Below, piece after piece: positions 57,401 to 64,000 of a DNA stretch of 64,000 bases. The first letter of the stretch is position 1. Each line of letters opens with the position of its first letter. The DNA lies in the NCBI RefSeq assembly GCF_014692505.1, contig NZ_JACNYK010000006.1, positions 1 through 64,000 on the forward strand. The letters run 5' to 3'. Under the pieces are notes generated by a model that was not told the origin of the DNA, did no database searches, and saw nothing but the letters and a program-made list of their open reading frames with translations. The stretch is from Sphingobacterium arenae (GTDB lineage: Bacteria; Bacteroidota; Bacteroidia; Sphingobacteriales; Sphingobacteriaceae). The translations under genes and the position numbers were made by a program.

Positions 57401-57881
57401 TAATCAAAACGGAAACGCCCTGCAACACACCTAAAGAATCCGATACCATCCCAGTGACTATCCTTTGCAACTTTTCTGCTGTTTCTGGAACGGATGGCAC
57501 AGACCGCCTTGCGGAATTAGGTTTCTTCTTCACGACGATTGTCTTATCGCTAATCGCGTATGCTAAGGGTTGATTAGCAAAACACGCCTTCAAGGCCTCT
57601 TCCAACGGTACATCGGTTAACTTTACATTCAGTTTTTTGGCATTTTGTAACATATAGGCGTTATATAATACGTCATATCCTGTCTGCCGACTTATGCTCT
57701 TTAATGCTATCTCCAAGCTGGAATTCTCACTATAAAGTGTAACCCGTTGGGCAAAAGTTGAAGCATTCACGAACATCGTTCCTAAAAAAATCAAAATGAC
57801 TGTCAGCTTCATGATCTTAATGGTTATCGTGCACCTTCCGAAAATCCAAAAGGTTTGTAGCACATCATAATTTTTGTACAT
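54426..57881 (-). CDS. SusC-type TonB-dependent transporter with N-terminal STN domain
   Basis: 1151 residues from ATG at 57881. An inner start at 57812 (MKLTVILIFLGTMF) would give a standard signal peptide; the longer form with an N-terminal tail (MYKNYDVLQTFWIFGR) is common in this family and is kept. STN domain: VTLYSENSSLEIALKSISRQTGYDVLY ... LKACFANQPLAYAISDKTIVVKKK. The CarboxypepD_reg domain follows, then LEEVVVVGYGTQNKEDVTTAIS and the plug (AAIYGSRAGNGVIIVTTKHGK). The C-terminus is ISRNLSLGINLIF. It receives and imports the glycan and can signal to the FecR protein encoded upstream. Confidence 0.95.
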   Translation of the reverse strand: MYKNYDVLQTFWIFGRCTITIKIMKLTVILIFLGTMFVNASTFAQRVTLYSENSSLEIALKSISRQTGYDVLYNAYMLQNAKKLNVKLTDVPLEEALKACFANQPLAYAISDKTIVVKKKPNSARRSVPSVPETAEKLQRIVTGMVSDSLGVLQGVSVLIKGDGGQGTTTDSQGKFQIEIPDNNIILLFTMMGYETQEVSVLDKTDINIRLKPTQEGLEEVVVVGYGTQNKEDVTTAISTVKGEKLADLPVTNPTQALVGQVSGVYLQQSSGAPGEAPNVRIRGSGSITSGNGPLYVIDGYPTNDASLLNAIAPQDIETMDILKDAASAAIYGSRAGNGVIIVTTKHGKSGTTRFSLDATTGLETVMKRYELMNGEEFVEMAKEGLTYQNRPIPDFLNQPERWANTDWQDVIFQTAPFNNYQLGASGGSDKVQYAISGSFIDQQGTIKNSFMKRYSLRGNVQAKLSEKLSIGLNIQPSYTERRVQQTTGGNTSTGVDGILAEALTMPPILPVWRDNGDYFVITQDPEMKTIFNDELSNPLVKLDANKDYFYTFRQTGNAYLDYTPIPGLNLNSRFNVGIVSEKEEWYVEPFLARGNGNTGNISTPNLAQIDARRNNMTNINWYWSNTATYDFNLAENHHFTALLGYDVARQNDFYVMIEPRTDRDNPVAFVNSQVKNVMGAVLTQGTSESREYVFDALFGRINYNYDSKYLFSASLRRDRSSRFGPQNRTGVFPSVSVGWNMHKESFLYDVGFISMLKVRASYGETGNDQLPGYYPWLTTMQREFYVFGHTDAQVVAYRPNGFSNRNLGWEKNRQLDAGLDVGLWGNRVNLSLDIYKRNSNIILAADLPSINGKASSVIQNIGNVQNKGAEVTINTTNLTSSFRWNTSFNISFNRNKITSLGEGQTQLANQGVVRNYVGRPMGDLYTYIVEGTFNNDADLENYPKLGSQGIGDLRYKDVSGPDGIPDGRITADDQTLVGNYQPDFIFGLGNTFAYQNFDLNILLDGSYGGEVFRSQELPLSLSRWLENGSKESLGRWRSESDPGNGRYHRAGTTNLSSNISASTRYIYDGSFLRVRNVTLGYTLPVGLLNRLNIQKFRIFATGQNLFTFTEFNGFGNPQGNGAGDNATNNGVETGTYPISRNLSLGINLIF

Positions 57882-57935
57882 TTGGTGTATTAAGATTTAA
57901 TGTGATAAGGATTTAAAAATTACATTTCTTATTTA

Positions 57936-57960
57936 CCGGGAGTGTTGGTACCACTCTCGG
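57936..57960 (-). promoter_or_regulatory. Hairpin in the fecR-susC gap (second locus)
   Basis: On the minus strand, CCGAGAGTG (57960-57952) and CACTCCCGG (57944-57936) form a 9-bp stem with one mismatch and a loop that contains GTACCAA. It is flanked by AAAA upstream and AAATAAG downstream, so there is no terminator U-tract. It sits 20 bases after the fecR stop, the same position class as the hairpin at 13047-13070. Confidence 0.5.
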
Positions 57961-57979
57961 TTTTCTATGTATTAATTTC

Positions 57980-59134
57980 TTACGTCATAACATAGATCCT
58001 CCTTCCTTCAATTCTAAAGTTGATTGTTCCCGTCAAGGACAATTTTTTTAAGACATCTTCGACGTTTTTAGACCGGGAAATTTTTCCTGAAAATGCCTGA
58101 TGGGTCATATCACCTTGATATACTACTTCGACATCGTACCAACGTGCTATTTTCCGCATTATACTTTCAATAGGCTCTACGTTAAAGACAAAATATCCTT
58201 TTTGCCATGCGAGTACCTCGTATTCGTCAAATGTCGTGGAGGTTATGGAACTATTCTCCGAATTATACACCATTTTTTGACCCGGCTTCATATTGTGTTG
58301 ACCGCCAGCTCCTTCTAATACTACGCGACCTTCTATTAATGATGTGCTGATGGTGTTTTCGTCGGGATATGCTGTTACATTAAAGCGAGTTCCTAATACC
58401 GTGATCTTCTGATTATTGCTCGTTTTAACGACGAATCGCTTACCCGCTTGTTTCCGAACATCGAAATAGGCTTCTCCCGTTATTTCTACGGTTCGTTCTG
58501 CGGCAGCGAAATGCGTAGGAAAACGTATGGAAGATTCCGAATTTAACCAAACTTGTGTGCCATCGGCTAGGGTAAGTTGATACTGCCCTCCTCGCGGTGT
58601 CCGCAGTGTGTGATAAACGGGTGCCGCATCGAGATGACCGGATAGATACTCAAGCTCACCTTCTTTCTTATTCTTTGCAAGGATATTCCCGTTTTTAGAT
58701 ACCTCTTTTACGCCGAAGCTTTTCAAATCAAGGATCGAGCCGTCATCTAATGTTAGCGTGGCGTTGTTTCCACCGGGCACAATAGAGGCTGTTTGGGTCT
58801 GGTGTGCGATGTCTAGTTGGGAAGGAGATGAGCCGTTGTGCTTCCAAAACGGGATCATACAGACTAAAATTATAGCAGCAGCGGCAGCAATGGCGTACAC
58901 GGGTCGAAGATACCATTTCTTGTTTTTGGACTGGAGATGGTCTATATCCTTTTCCAATTTTTCATGGATCGTGTGTTGGACAACGTCCTGACTTCCCCAT
59001 TGTTGCTCGTCCCATTTTGTGTCTATCATTTTAAAACTCTCCTCATACTTCTCAAGCTCGTCAAGTTCTTGTAAAGAGCATTGTCCTTTTAAACGTTTTT
59101 CGAATAGTTGCTTATAATTTTCGTGGTTTAACAT
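57980..59134 (-). CDS. FecR-family anti-sigma factor
   Basis: 384 residues. N-terminal cytoplasmic part (MLNHENYKQLFEKRLKGQCSLQELDELEKY), a transmembrane helix around 76-99 (PVYAIAAAAAIILVCMIPFW), the FecR domain (RTPRGGQYQLTLADGTQVWLNSESSIRFP ... EITGEAYFDVRKQAGKRFVVKT) and a C-terminal DUF4974-like domain (VEPIESIMRKIARWYDVEVVYQGD). It leads the minus-strand SusC/SusD/GH106/CE15 operon. Its cognate sigma factor is encoded divergently at 59274, an uncommon layout. Confidence 0.92.
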   Translation of the reverse strand: MLNHENYKQLFEKRLKGQCSLQELDELEKYEESFKMIDTKWDEQQWGSQDVVQHTIHEKLEKDIDHLQSKNKKWYLRPVYAIAAAAAIILVCMIPFWKHNGSSPSQLDIAHQTQTASIVPGGNNATLTLDDGSILDLKSFGVKEVSKNGNILAKNKKEGELEYLSGHLDAAPVYHTLRTPRGGQYQLTLADGTQVWLNSESSIRFPTHFAAAERTVEITGEAYFDVRKQAGKRFVVKTSNNQKITVLGTRFNVTAYPDENTISTSLIEGRVVLEGAGGQHNMKPGQKMVYNSENSSITSTTFDEYEVLAWQKGYFVFNVEPIESIMRKIARWYDVEVVYQGDMTHQAFSGKISRSKNVEDVLKKLSLTGTINFRIEGRRIYVMT

Positions 59135-59183
59135 GTAGTTTTTATGTTGCTTCTATATATACAGTATGCAATAGGCTTAAGCA

Positions 59184-59214
59184 CACACATAAAAAAAATA
59201 TTTTTTTATGTGTG
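59184..59214. promoter_or_regulatory. Perfect 14-bp hairpin/palindrome between divergent fecR and sigma genes
   Basis: CACACATAAAAAAA (59184-59197) and TTTTTTTATGTGTG (59201-59214) are exact inverted arms with a 3-base centre. It lies in the 139-base divergent gap, 49 bases from the fecR ATG and 59 from the sigma ATG. A smaller palindrome follows, CAAAATT-TTT-AATTTTG (59227-59243). Could be a shared operator; no terminator is expected here. Confidence 0.55.
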
Positions 59215-59273
59215 CAATTAGTGTTACAAAATTTTTAATTTTGGTATACGTAATATAAATCTACAAGTGTTCA

Positions 59274-59885
59274 ATGTATTTACCGCAAAACAAAGACGGG
59301 TGTCTTTCCGACATGACTGATGAAGAATTATGGCTTGCTGTCCAGCAGACGGATTGCCGTGCTTCGTTTGCTCAGTTGTTTTACCGGTATTGGAAGACGA
59401 TGTTCACCACGATGATTTCATACACGAGCGATAAAGAAAAATGTGAAGAGATTATACATGACATTTTTATTTCTGTATGGCAAAATCGTAAAAAAGCACA
59501 AATACGCCATTTTCAACATTATGTTAAAGCTGCCACACGCTACCAAGTTGTTGAATTCTTAAAGTCCAAGAAACGATCTAAACTCATCTATTCCGCTGAC
59601 TGGGAGCTTCATGGACACAGATCAGAATATAATGAGGGCGAATCCAAGGTCGATTTAGAGGATATAAAAACGTACATCAATCGGCTTATCCAAGATCTGC
59701 CGCTGCGATGTCAGGAAATTTTCATACTCAGTCGGATAGATAACTTATCGAACTCGGAAATTGCAGAAAAACTTGATATATCGAAAAGAACCGTCGAAAA
59801 TCAAATTACAGTAGCGCTTCGGCACCTTAGAAATGGACTAGGTCCGCTGATAAGCAGTATATTATTGATTATCATCTTTTCTTGA
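59274..59885 (+). CDS. ECF (FecI-like) RNA polymerase sigma factor
   Basis: 203 residues from ATG 59274. Region 2: CRASFAQLFYRYWKTMFTTMISYTSDKEKCEEIIHDIFISVWQNRKKA. Region 4: LIQDLPLRCQEIFILSRIDNLSNSEIAEKLDISKRTVENQITVALRHLRN. Hydrophobic C-terminal tail (LGPLISSILLIIIFS). It is divergent from the FecR gene, not upstream of it on the same strand. The next plus-strand gene is the beta-propeller glycosidase, so the sigma factor may drive both directions. Confidence 0.91.
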   Translation: MYLPQNKDGCLSDMTDEELWLAVQQTDCRASFAQLFYRYWKTMFTTMISYTSDKEKCEEIIHDIFISVWQNRKKAQIRHFQHYVKAATRYQVVEFLKSKKRSKLIYSADWELHGHRSEYNEGESKVDLEDIKTYINRLIQDLPLRCQEIFILSRIDNLSNSEIAEKLDISKRTVENQITVALRHLRNGLGPLISSILLIIIFS

Positions 59886-60014
59886 TCGTTGAATAATAAA
59901 ATACCAAATTCACGAAAAACGACAATAACCGGTGGAATTGCTAATCAGGACGCTACAGTACAGTGGTGTGTTGCGTATACTGTATATTCGCTATATAACA
60001 ACATTATATACCCT

Positions 60015-61088
60015 ATGAACACACTTTGCAAACGAATCGCTGTAGGTTGCTTCATCCTAAATGCACTTTGTTTAATGACTTTTGCGCAAAGCAAGAAGCA
60101 GCTCGTGGTACGGGAGATACACGAAGGCCCCGTCATTGACCACCAGCATCCGGACGTTATTGCTAGCGGAAATAAATCTGGATTTGAAACAGGACAGGTC
60201 GTGAAAGTGGCAGACACCTACCATATGTTCATCAACGAAATGTTTGACCGACCACATCGGGACATGCGCATCTCCTATTGGACCAGTGCGGACGCAATAA
60301 ACTGGAAAAGGAAATCGACCATTGTGGAGAGTATTCCTGGCCGAACGCCTTTCAATCCACGCTCGGAGGTGTGGGTAACAGGCGTGGAGTTCAACGAGGA
60401 AGAAAATGCCTGGAATATCTTTTATGTGGCTTACCGAGCGGGCGATAAAGAGAAAGGGGAAATAGAAGCCAACGACTACGAAGGGCGTATTTGGCGGGCA
60501 AAATCCGTCGTTCCGGGTATGGATGGTATAGCAGGCCCTTATGCTGATATGGCCATCGTGTTGCAGCCAGATGAAAATAGCCAGGCTTGGGAAGGGCAGC
60601 AGGCTGTTGCGGCATTCAATCCTTATCGTGTAGGTGATAAATGGTATGCGTTTTACGACGGACACAATCACGTCCCGAGAGGAGATTGGCCTTTAGGGAT
60701 GGCCACGGCATCTACCCTGAATGGTCCGTGGACACGCATGCCCGAAGGGCATAACCCTGTTCCCATATCACCGGAGTTTAACGAAAATGTACAGGTTACC
60801 GAGCTCCAATCGGGAGGCTATCTTGCCATTTTTGATTCCTTTGGGGATTACGAGATCGCTTATAGCCAATCGACAGATGGTGTTCAGTGGGATAAAGAGA
60901 CACGATTAAAGGTGCAATCCGATGATAATCTATGGGCGGATGCGGGTGATCATGCTACGCGTACGCCACTTGGTGCCATAGAAGAAAAAGACGGAACCTT
61001 CACGGTCGTCTATACCGCACGTTATGATAAAGAGGGGCGTGTGTTCTTTGGATTAGGGCGGGTCGTGCTGGCGTGGGCTACAGACTAA
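60015..61088 (+). CDS. Exported five-bladed beta-propeller glycosidase (GH43/GH117-like)
   Basis: 357 residues from ATG 60015 (MNTLCKRIAVGCFILNA), with signal peptide ending CLMTFAQ. A frame extending to a TTG at 59889 would put 42 odd residues before the signal peptide and is rejected. Propeller blades are visible: KSGFETGQVVKVADTYHMFINEMF, NPRSEVWVTGVEFNEEENAWNIFYVAY, VGDKWYAFYDGHNHVPRGDWPLGMATA, VQVTELQSGGYLAIFDSF and YEIAYSQSTDGVQWDKET. Acid residues consistent with GH43-clan catalysis are present but cannot be assigned by eye. Its neighbours suggest plant-glycan degradation. It overlaps the acyl-CoA dehydrogenase gene by 11 bases tail to tail. Confidence 0.78.
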   Translation: MNTLCKRIAVGCFILNALCLMTFAQSKKQLVVREIHEGPVIDHQHPDVIASGNKSGFETGQVVKVADTYHMFINEMFDRPHRDMRISYWTSADAINWKRKSTIVESIPGRTPFNPRSEVWVTGVEFNEEENAWNIFYVAYRAGDKEKGEIEANDYEGRIWRAKSVVPGMDGIAGPYADMAIVLQPDENSQAWEGQQAVAAFNPYRVGDKWYAFYDGHNHVPRGDWPLGMATASTLNGPWTRMPEGHNPVPISPEFNENVQVTELQSGGYLAIFDSFGDYEIAYSQSTDGVQWDKETRLKVQSDDNLWADAGDHATRTPLGAIEEKDGTFTVVYTARYDKEGRVFFGLGRVVLAWATD

Positions 61089-62580
61089 AATCCAACCAAT
61101 TGCTTTCGCCTTCGTAAGCGACGACGAGTTCGGCATGATGACCGAGCGTTAAATTGGACGCTAACTGTGCGACGTCGAGTTGCATATTATATAGGCAGTT
61201 TTCGACTAAATCGTTGCGAAAGCCTTTCTCTTGCATATCGACTACATATTGTGTATTGACTATGCGGGCCACTATTTTTCCGAGGTCGACTAGCTTTCGC
61301 TGTACCAAGTTATCGCTCACGGTAAATTGCAGATGCTCGCGGAAATAAGGGGCTGCCCTTTCCGTTTGAGGGAGGGTAACCAGCGATTGATAGAGTGAGT
61401 TTTCTTTTTGTCGCTTCATCCGTTTTAAAACGATTTCCGCTATTTGTGTATACAGCATTTCGTTTGATCCCTCGAAGATCTGGAACGGTCTGCTATCCAC
61501 AATACCTCTACCGGCAATATGGCTGATTTTGTAACCGTTGGCACCAGAAACTTGTAGGCAGAGTTGTGCGGATTCCTGCATCAAATCGGTCACGAGCGCT
61601 TTCATACTGTTGGCTTCAAGGCCTTCGGTGGCTAAGTTCTGTTCGATACTACTGATTGCACTGCTTCGGGCGCACATACCCGAACAGATCGTGAAAGCGG
61701 TCTGTATTCTCGAAAGTTGAAATTGTACGGAATCTAAGGCCAAAAGGTTCCCTGTACCCACCATACGTGTTGTACAATGTTGGAGCGCTTCGTCCAGCAT
61801 ACGCTTGATAAAGCCCATACCCATGCCTGGGAATTGTAGTCGGCTGCGGTGAAGGATATCCAGCATCATCTTAATGCCGGTACTTTCCGGTTGTAGACGC
61901 TGATAGCCCGGAACCTCCACGTCGATCACGTTCATTCCGTAAGGAATCATGTATAATCCGAGGTTGCTGTATAGCTTTTCTACGGTAATACGTTGTTTCG
62001 CATCGGCATTGTTTGTGACGAAAAAGTCGACGTCTCGTGCGAGTTCACCGTCTCCCAACTCTTTTCTGGCGGCCACTAGCCAATAATCGGCCTGGCCCGT
62101 TAGCCCTTGCCAGTGTTTCCGTCCGCGAATCGCATAACCTTCGTCTATGCTGCTGTAGGAAGTCCGCATGTTCAATGCGTCGCTTCCGTATGCCGGCTCG
62201 GTAATCATGAGCCCACCCATTCGATGTCCTGATAAGAATTCGGGAAATATTTTTTCTTTTATTTTGTTGTCGCCATATTTGGCTAAAGGCTCCAGAAACA
62301 GCGCGATATTGATACCAAATGTCAGCGACAAAGGAAGTGATTCGTACGACGCTGCGGAAAGTATGCTCAGACACTCTTTAACCATGCTGCCACGGCCACC
62401 ATACTCGGTTGGAATCGCTACAGCAAGCGGATGAGTATCCATGATGTCACGCCATATATGTGGCGGCAGTCCTCGGTCGTGGCTTAGCTCATTGATGTCT
62501 TGTTGTTCATGAAACACCCGCTTGAGTGCTTGATTAAACCTTGCTATAAATACCGACAGCTCTTCCTTCTCTGGCTCCAT
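61078..62580 (-). CDS. Acyl-CoA dehydrogenase family flavoprotein
   Basis: 500 residues. N-terminal helical part (FIARFNQALKRVFHEQQDINEL), the mid beta-domain with GGLMITEPAYGSDALNMRTSY and KHWQGLTGQADYWLVAA, and the C-terminal helical domain with the catalytic-region motif IVDSRPFQIFEGSNEMLYTQIAEIVLKRM. FAD-dependent alpha,beta-dehydrogenation of an acyl-CoA is the family activity. It is somewhat longer than classical members (about 380-400), with an extended C-terminus. No other fatty-acid genes are near. Its last 11 bases overlap the glycosidase gene on the other strand. Confidence 0.9.
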   Translation of the reverse strand: MEPEKEELSVFIARFNQALKRVFHEQQDINELSHDRGLPPHIWRDIMDTHPLAVAIPTEYGGRGSMVKECLSILSAASYESLPLSLTFGINIALFLEPLAKYGDNKIKEKIFPEFLSGHRMGGLMITEPAYGSDALNMRTSYSSIDEGYAIRGRKHWQGLTGQADYWLVAARKELGDGELARDVDFFVTNNADAKQRITVEKLYSNLGLYMIPYGMNVIDVEVPGYQRLQPESTGIKMMLDILHRSRLQFPGMGMGFIKRMLDEALQHCTTRMVGTGNLLALDSVQFQLSRIQTAFTICSGMCARSSAISSIEQNLATEGLEANSMKALVTDLMQESAQLCLQVSGANGYKISHIAGRGIVDSRPFQIFEGSNEMLYTQIAEIVLKRMKRQKENSLYQSLVTLPQTERAAPYFREHLQFTVSDNLVQRKLVDLGKIVARIVNTQYVVDMQEKGFRNDLVENCLYNMQLDVAQLASNLTLGHHAELVVAYEGESNWLDFSL

Positions 62581-62760
62581 GTACGCTTTTTATGTGAATT
62601 TGAGTAGCAAACTTACGTAAAATGACCTATATTCACGAAATCCACCTCACCTTTTTTTAATCACGAGTATGGGCATGGTCTGATTACTTAAGATGAGATC
62701 ATTCGTTGTGCTCAACAATAGTTTTTACAAACAAATTAAAACATCGCGGGTTCTATTTTT

Positions 62761-63189
62761 ATGAAGATGTTAATAACATATAGCACGCTACTCTTGCTTT
62801 TTATGTTCTGTTTAGTGGTGGGTTGTCAATCACCTAAGGAGGAAAGGAAGGTGGAAGAGACCGTAGAGGATCTCATGGAATATGAGGTTCCAGCGGATAA
62901 CAAGCCGTTAGAATTCCAGCGGAAGAAGGAACTCGGGCAAAAGGATACGATTTCTTTCGAAATCCAGAAGCCGTCTTTCGTGAGGATGAAGCTTTTGCTG
63001 CCCAGCGATTCGGGGAACATCCGGATCAATCAGCTGGTGATGCCTGATGGGGAAATGGATGGGCCGTTCGGCAAAACGTACGAAGCGTATTTCGATCAAT
63101 TAGGAACCTACCAAATAATCATTGCCGAAAGTATGATGGCTGAAAATCCGTATACGGGCGACTATGCGTTGCGGATCGAGATGGAATAA
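62761..63189 (+). CDS. Small hypothetical lipoprotein
   Basis: 142 residues; signal MKMLITYSTLLLLFMFCLVVGC (Cys 22), then a charged linker rich in Glu/Lys (EERKVEETVEDLMEYEVP) and a beta-rich domain (TISFEIQKPSFVRMKLLLPSDSGNIRINQLVMPDG ... LGTYQIIIAESMMAENPYTGDYALRIEME). The latter resembles gliding-motility GldH-like or small pre-peptidase (PPC)-like beta-sandwiches, but I cannot name the family. It ends at a bidirectional terminator. Confidence 0.72.
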   Translation: MKMLITYSTLLLLFMFCLVVGCQSPKEERKVEETVEDLMEYEVPADNKPLEFQRKKELGQKDTISFEIQKPSFVRMKLLLPSDSGNIRINQLVMPDGEMDGPFGKTYEAYFDQLGTYQIIIAESMMAENPYTGDYALRIEME

Positions 63190-63190
63190 A

Positions 63191-63224
63191 AATCGGGGAC
63201 GCAAAGATAGAGCGTCCCCGATTT
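63191..63224. terminator. Bidirectional terminator between convergent genes
   Basis: AATCGGGGACGC (63191-63202) and GCGTCCCCGATT (63212-63223) form a perfect 12-bp stem. A tract of A (AAAA) precedes and TTTGTTT follows, so it can end transcripts from both sides. It lies between the small lipoprotein gene and the phosphatase-family gene. Confidence 0.88.
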
Positions 63225-63230
63225 GTTTCG

Positions 63231-64000
63231 TTACAACACGACAGTGCTGGTAACGGGAAGGTGATCTGAAGGGTAACGGTTGCCGTTATATACATCAGAG
63301 AGCACTTCATAGTCTAAGACACGTACTTGCGGGCTCACGAAGATATAGTCGATGCGGCCGCCTGGCGCACCTTGGAAAACCCCGCCTTTGAAACCTGTTC
63401 CTTCAACGCCTTTACGGGGCGATTCGGTCGCATCATGGGCGTCTTTAAGGTTTGCCAAGATATCCTTAATCTGTGCTGTTTCCGGACGGGAGTTAAAATC
63501 GCCGGTAATCATCGCCGGAGTACCTCCGGCAATCTCTTTGATTTTCGCAGCGATCAAGGGGCCGGATTGGCGGCGAGCAATTTCTTTACGCCAGTAAAAG
63601 TGGGTGTTAAAGAAGAAGAATTCTTTACCGGAAGTTTTGTGCCGGAATTTCGCCCACTGGCAGATGCGACGATCTGTCGCATCCCAGCCTATACTGGCTG
63701 TATCGGGTGTTTCGCTCAGCCAGAATACACCGGTATTCAAGGGTTCAAACAAATCTTCTTTGTATAAGATGCCCAAGTTATGGTGGTCGTTACCACCGTA
63801 TGGATGCAGGATCTGTCCGAAAGTGGGGAGCATCTTTTTAATGTCGTCCATTTGGTGCCCTCTGCCTTCTTGTGTGCCTACAATATCAAACTGATGGTGT
63901 TGGATCAAGGAGGTTAAGGGGCCTTTGCGTATATCCCAGCCATTACCACTTTCTTCATCCATTTCGGCCGCATAACGAATATTGTAAGCGGCTACGCGGA
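63231..64000 (-). CDS. Endonuclease/exonuclease/phosphatase family protein, N-terminus beyond the window
   Basis: At least 256 codons are in the window; the frame stays open to the right edge, reading RVAAYNIRYAAEMDEESGNG, so the start lies beyond 64000. The DNase I-like fold shows its motifs: AYNIRY (metal/substrate Asn), FDIVGTQEGR (catalytic Glu), NTHFYW, MITGDFNSRPET (GDFN) and YPSDHLPV (SDH). The inner Met, 13 codons in, is not the start, because YNIRY belongs to the domain. A role in phosphodiester or phosphomonoester cleavage is expected; signal peptide status cannot be seen. Confidence 0.9.
   Translation of the reverse strand, partial: RVAAYNIRYAAEMDEESGNGWDIRKGPLTSLIQHHQFDIVGTQEGRGHQMDDIKKMLPTFGQILHPYGGNDHHNLGILYKEDLFEPLNTGVFWLSETPDTASIGWDATDRRICQWAKFRHKTSGKEFFFFNTHFYWRKEIARRQSGPLIAAKIKEIAGGTPAMITGDFNSRPETAQIKDILANLKDAHDATESPRKGVEGTGFKGGVFQGAPGGRIDYIFVSPQVRVLDYEVLSDVYNGNRYPSDHLPVTSTVVL

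Noticed and set aside
60072..60671. 199-codon open frame on the minus strand within the propeller glycosidase gene
   Set aside because: Antisense to a clear exported enzyme; composition is rich in Cys/His/Ile and lacks domain motifs.
1..64000. CRISPR arrays, tRNA or rRNA genes
   Set aside because: No regularly spaced direct repeats, cloverleaf sequences or rRNA stretches were recognised on reading either strand; a covariance search was not possible here.

Overview
The window reads as chromosome of a Sphingobacterium-like member of the Bacteroidota (family Sphingobacteriaceae inferred, genus not proven). Four SusC/SusD pairs, two FecI-type sigma / FecR anti-sigma pairs, many SPII lipoproteins, a PepSY/TonB/DUF4374 iron locus, and promoters of the TAnnTTTG (-7) type all point that way. 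No rRNA, tRNA, CRISPR array or complete insertion sequence was seen.

Layout. 1-125: 3' end of alaS. 210-4678: sugar aminotransferase, Wza-like export lipoprotein and Wzc-like tyrosine kinase, closed by a terminator. 4903-10826: SusC/SusD plus an exported metallophosphoesterase. 11013-26108: a long co-directional locus with ECF sigma factor, FecR, STN-type SusC, SusD, two surface lipoproteins (DUF4959/5126/5000 and DUF4998), a Tat-exported FAD oxidoreductase overlapping an exported protein I cannot name, and two glycerophosphodiester phosphodiesterases. 26144-30461: CvfB-like RNA-binding protein, a small protein, biotin synthase, a hypothetical and a DAO-Rieske oxidoreductase. 30465-32290 (minus): a 48-residue peptide gene and a fimbrillin-like lipoprotein. 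32394-37102: PepSY protein, TonB receptor and DUF4374 lipoprotein, resembling the Xus xenosiderophore system. 37208-38983 (minus): Hsp20, two small membrane proteins and an ECF sigma factor, with two matching promoters. 39280-44098: SusC/SusD without local regulator. 44619-48237: orphan HTH/coiled-coil protein, RemB/Wzi-like barrel and a membrane-spanning TPR-HTH regulator. 48265-61088: a glycan locus with FecR, SusC, SusD, GH106 and CE15 on the minus strand and the sigma factor plus a beta-propeller glycosidase on the plus strand. 61078-64000: acyl-CoA dehydrogenase, small lipoprotein and a partial endonuclease/exonuclease/phosphatase.

How it works together. The two SusC proteins with an N-terminal STN domain are the two that have FecIR-type regulators, as expected for TonB-receptor signalling to an ECF sigma factor. 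The 5-26 kb stretch is rich in phosphoester-cleaving enzymes and may be dedicated to a phosphodiester-containing polymer or headgroup. The 48-61 kb locus has enzymes for rhamnose- and glucuronate-bearing plant glycan.

The least explained items are the Tat FAD oxidoreductase with its overlapping partner, a repeated intergenic element carrying a four-codon ORF, the paired ECF promoter motif, and the short peptide gene before the fimbrillin-like gene. Family names come from reading sequence motifs by eye; no database search was run.
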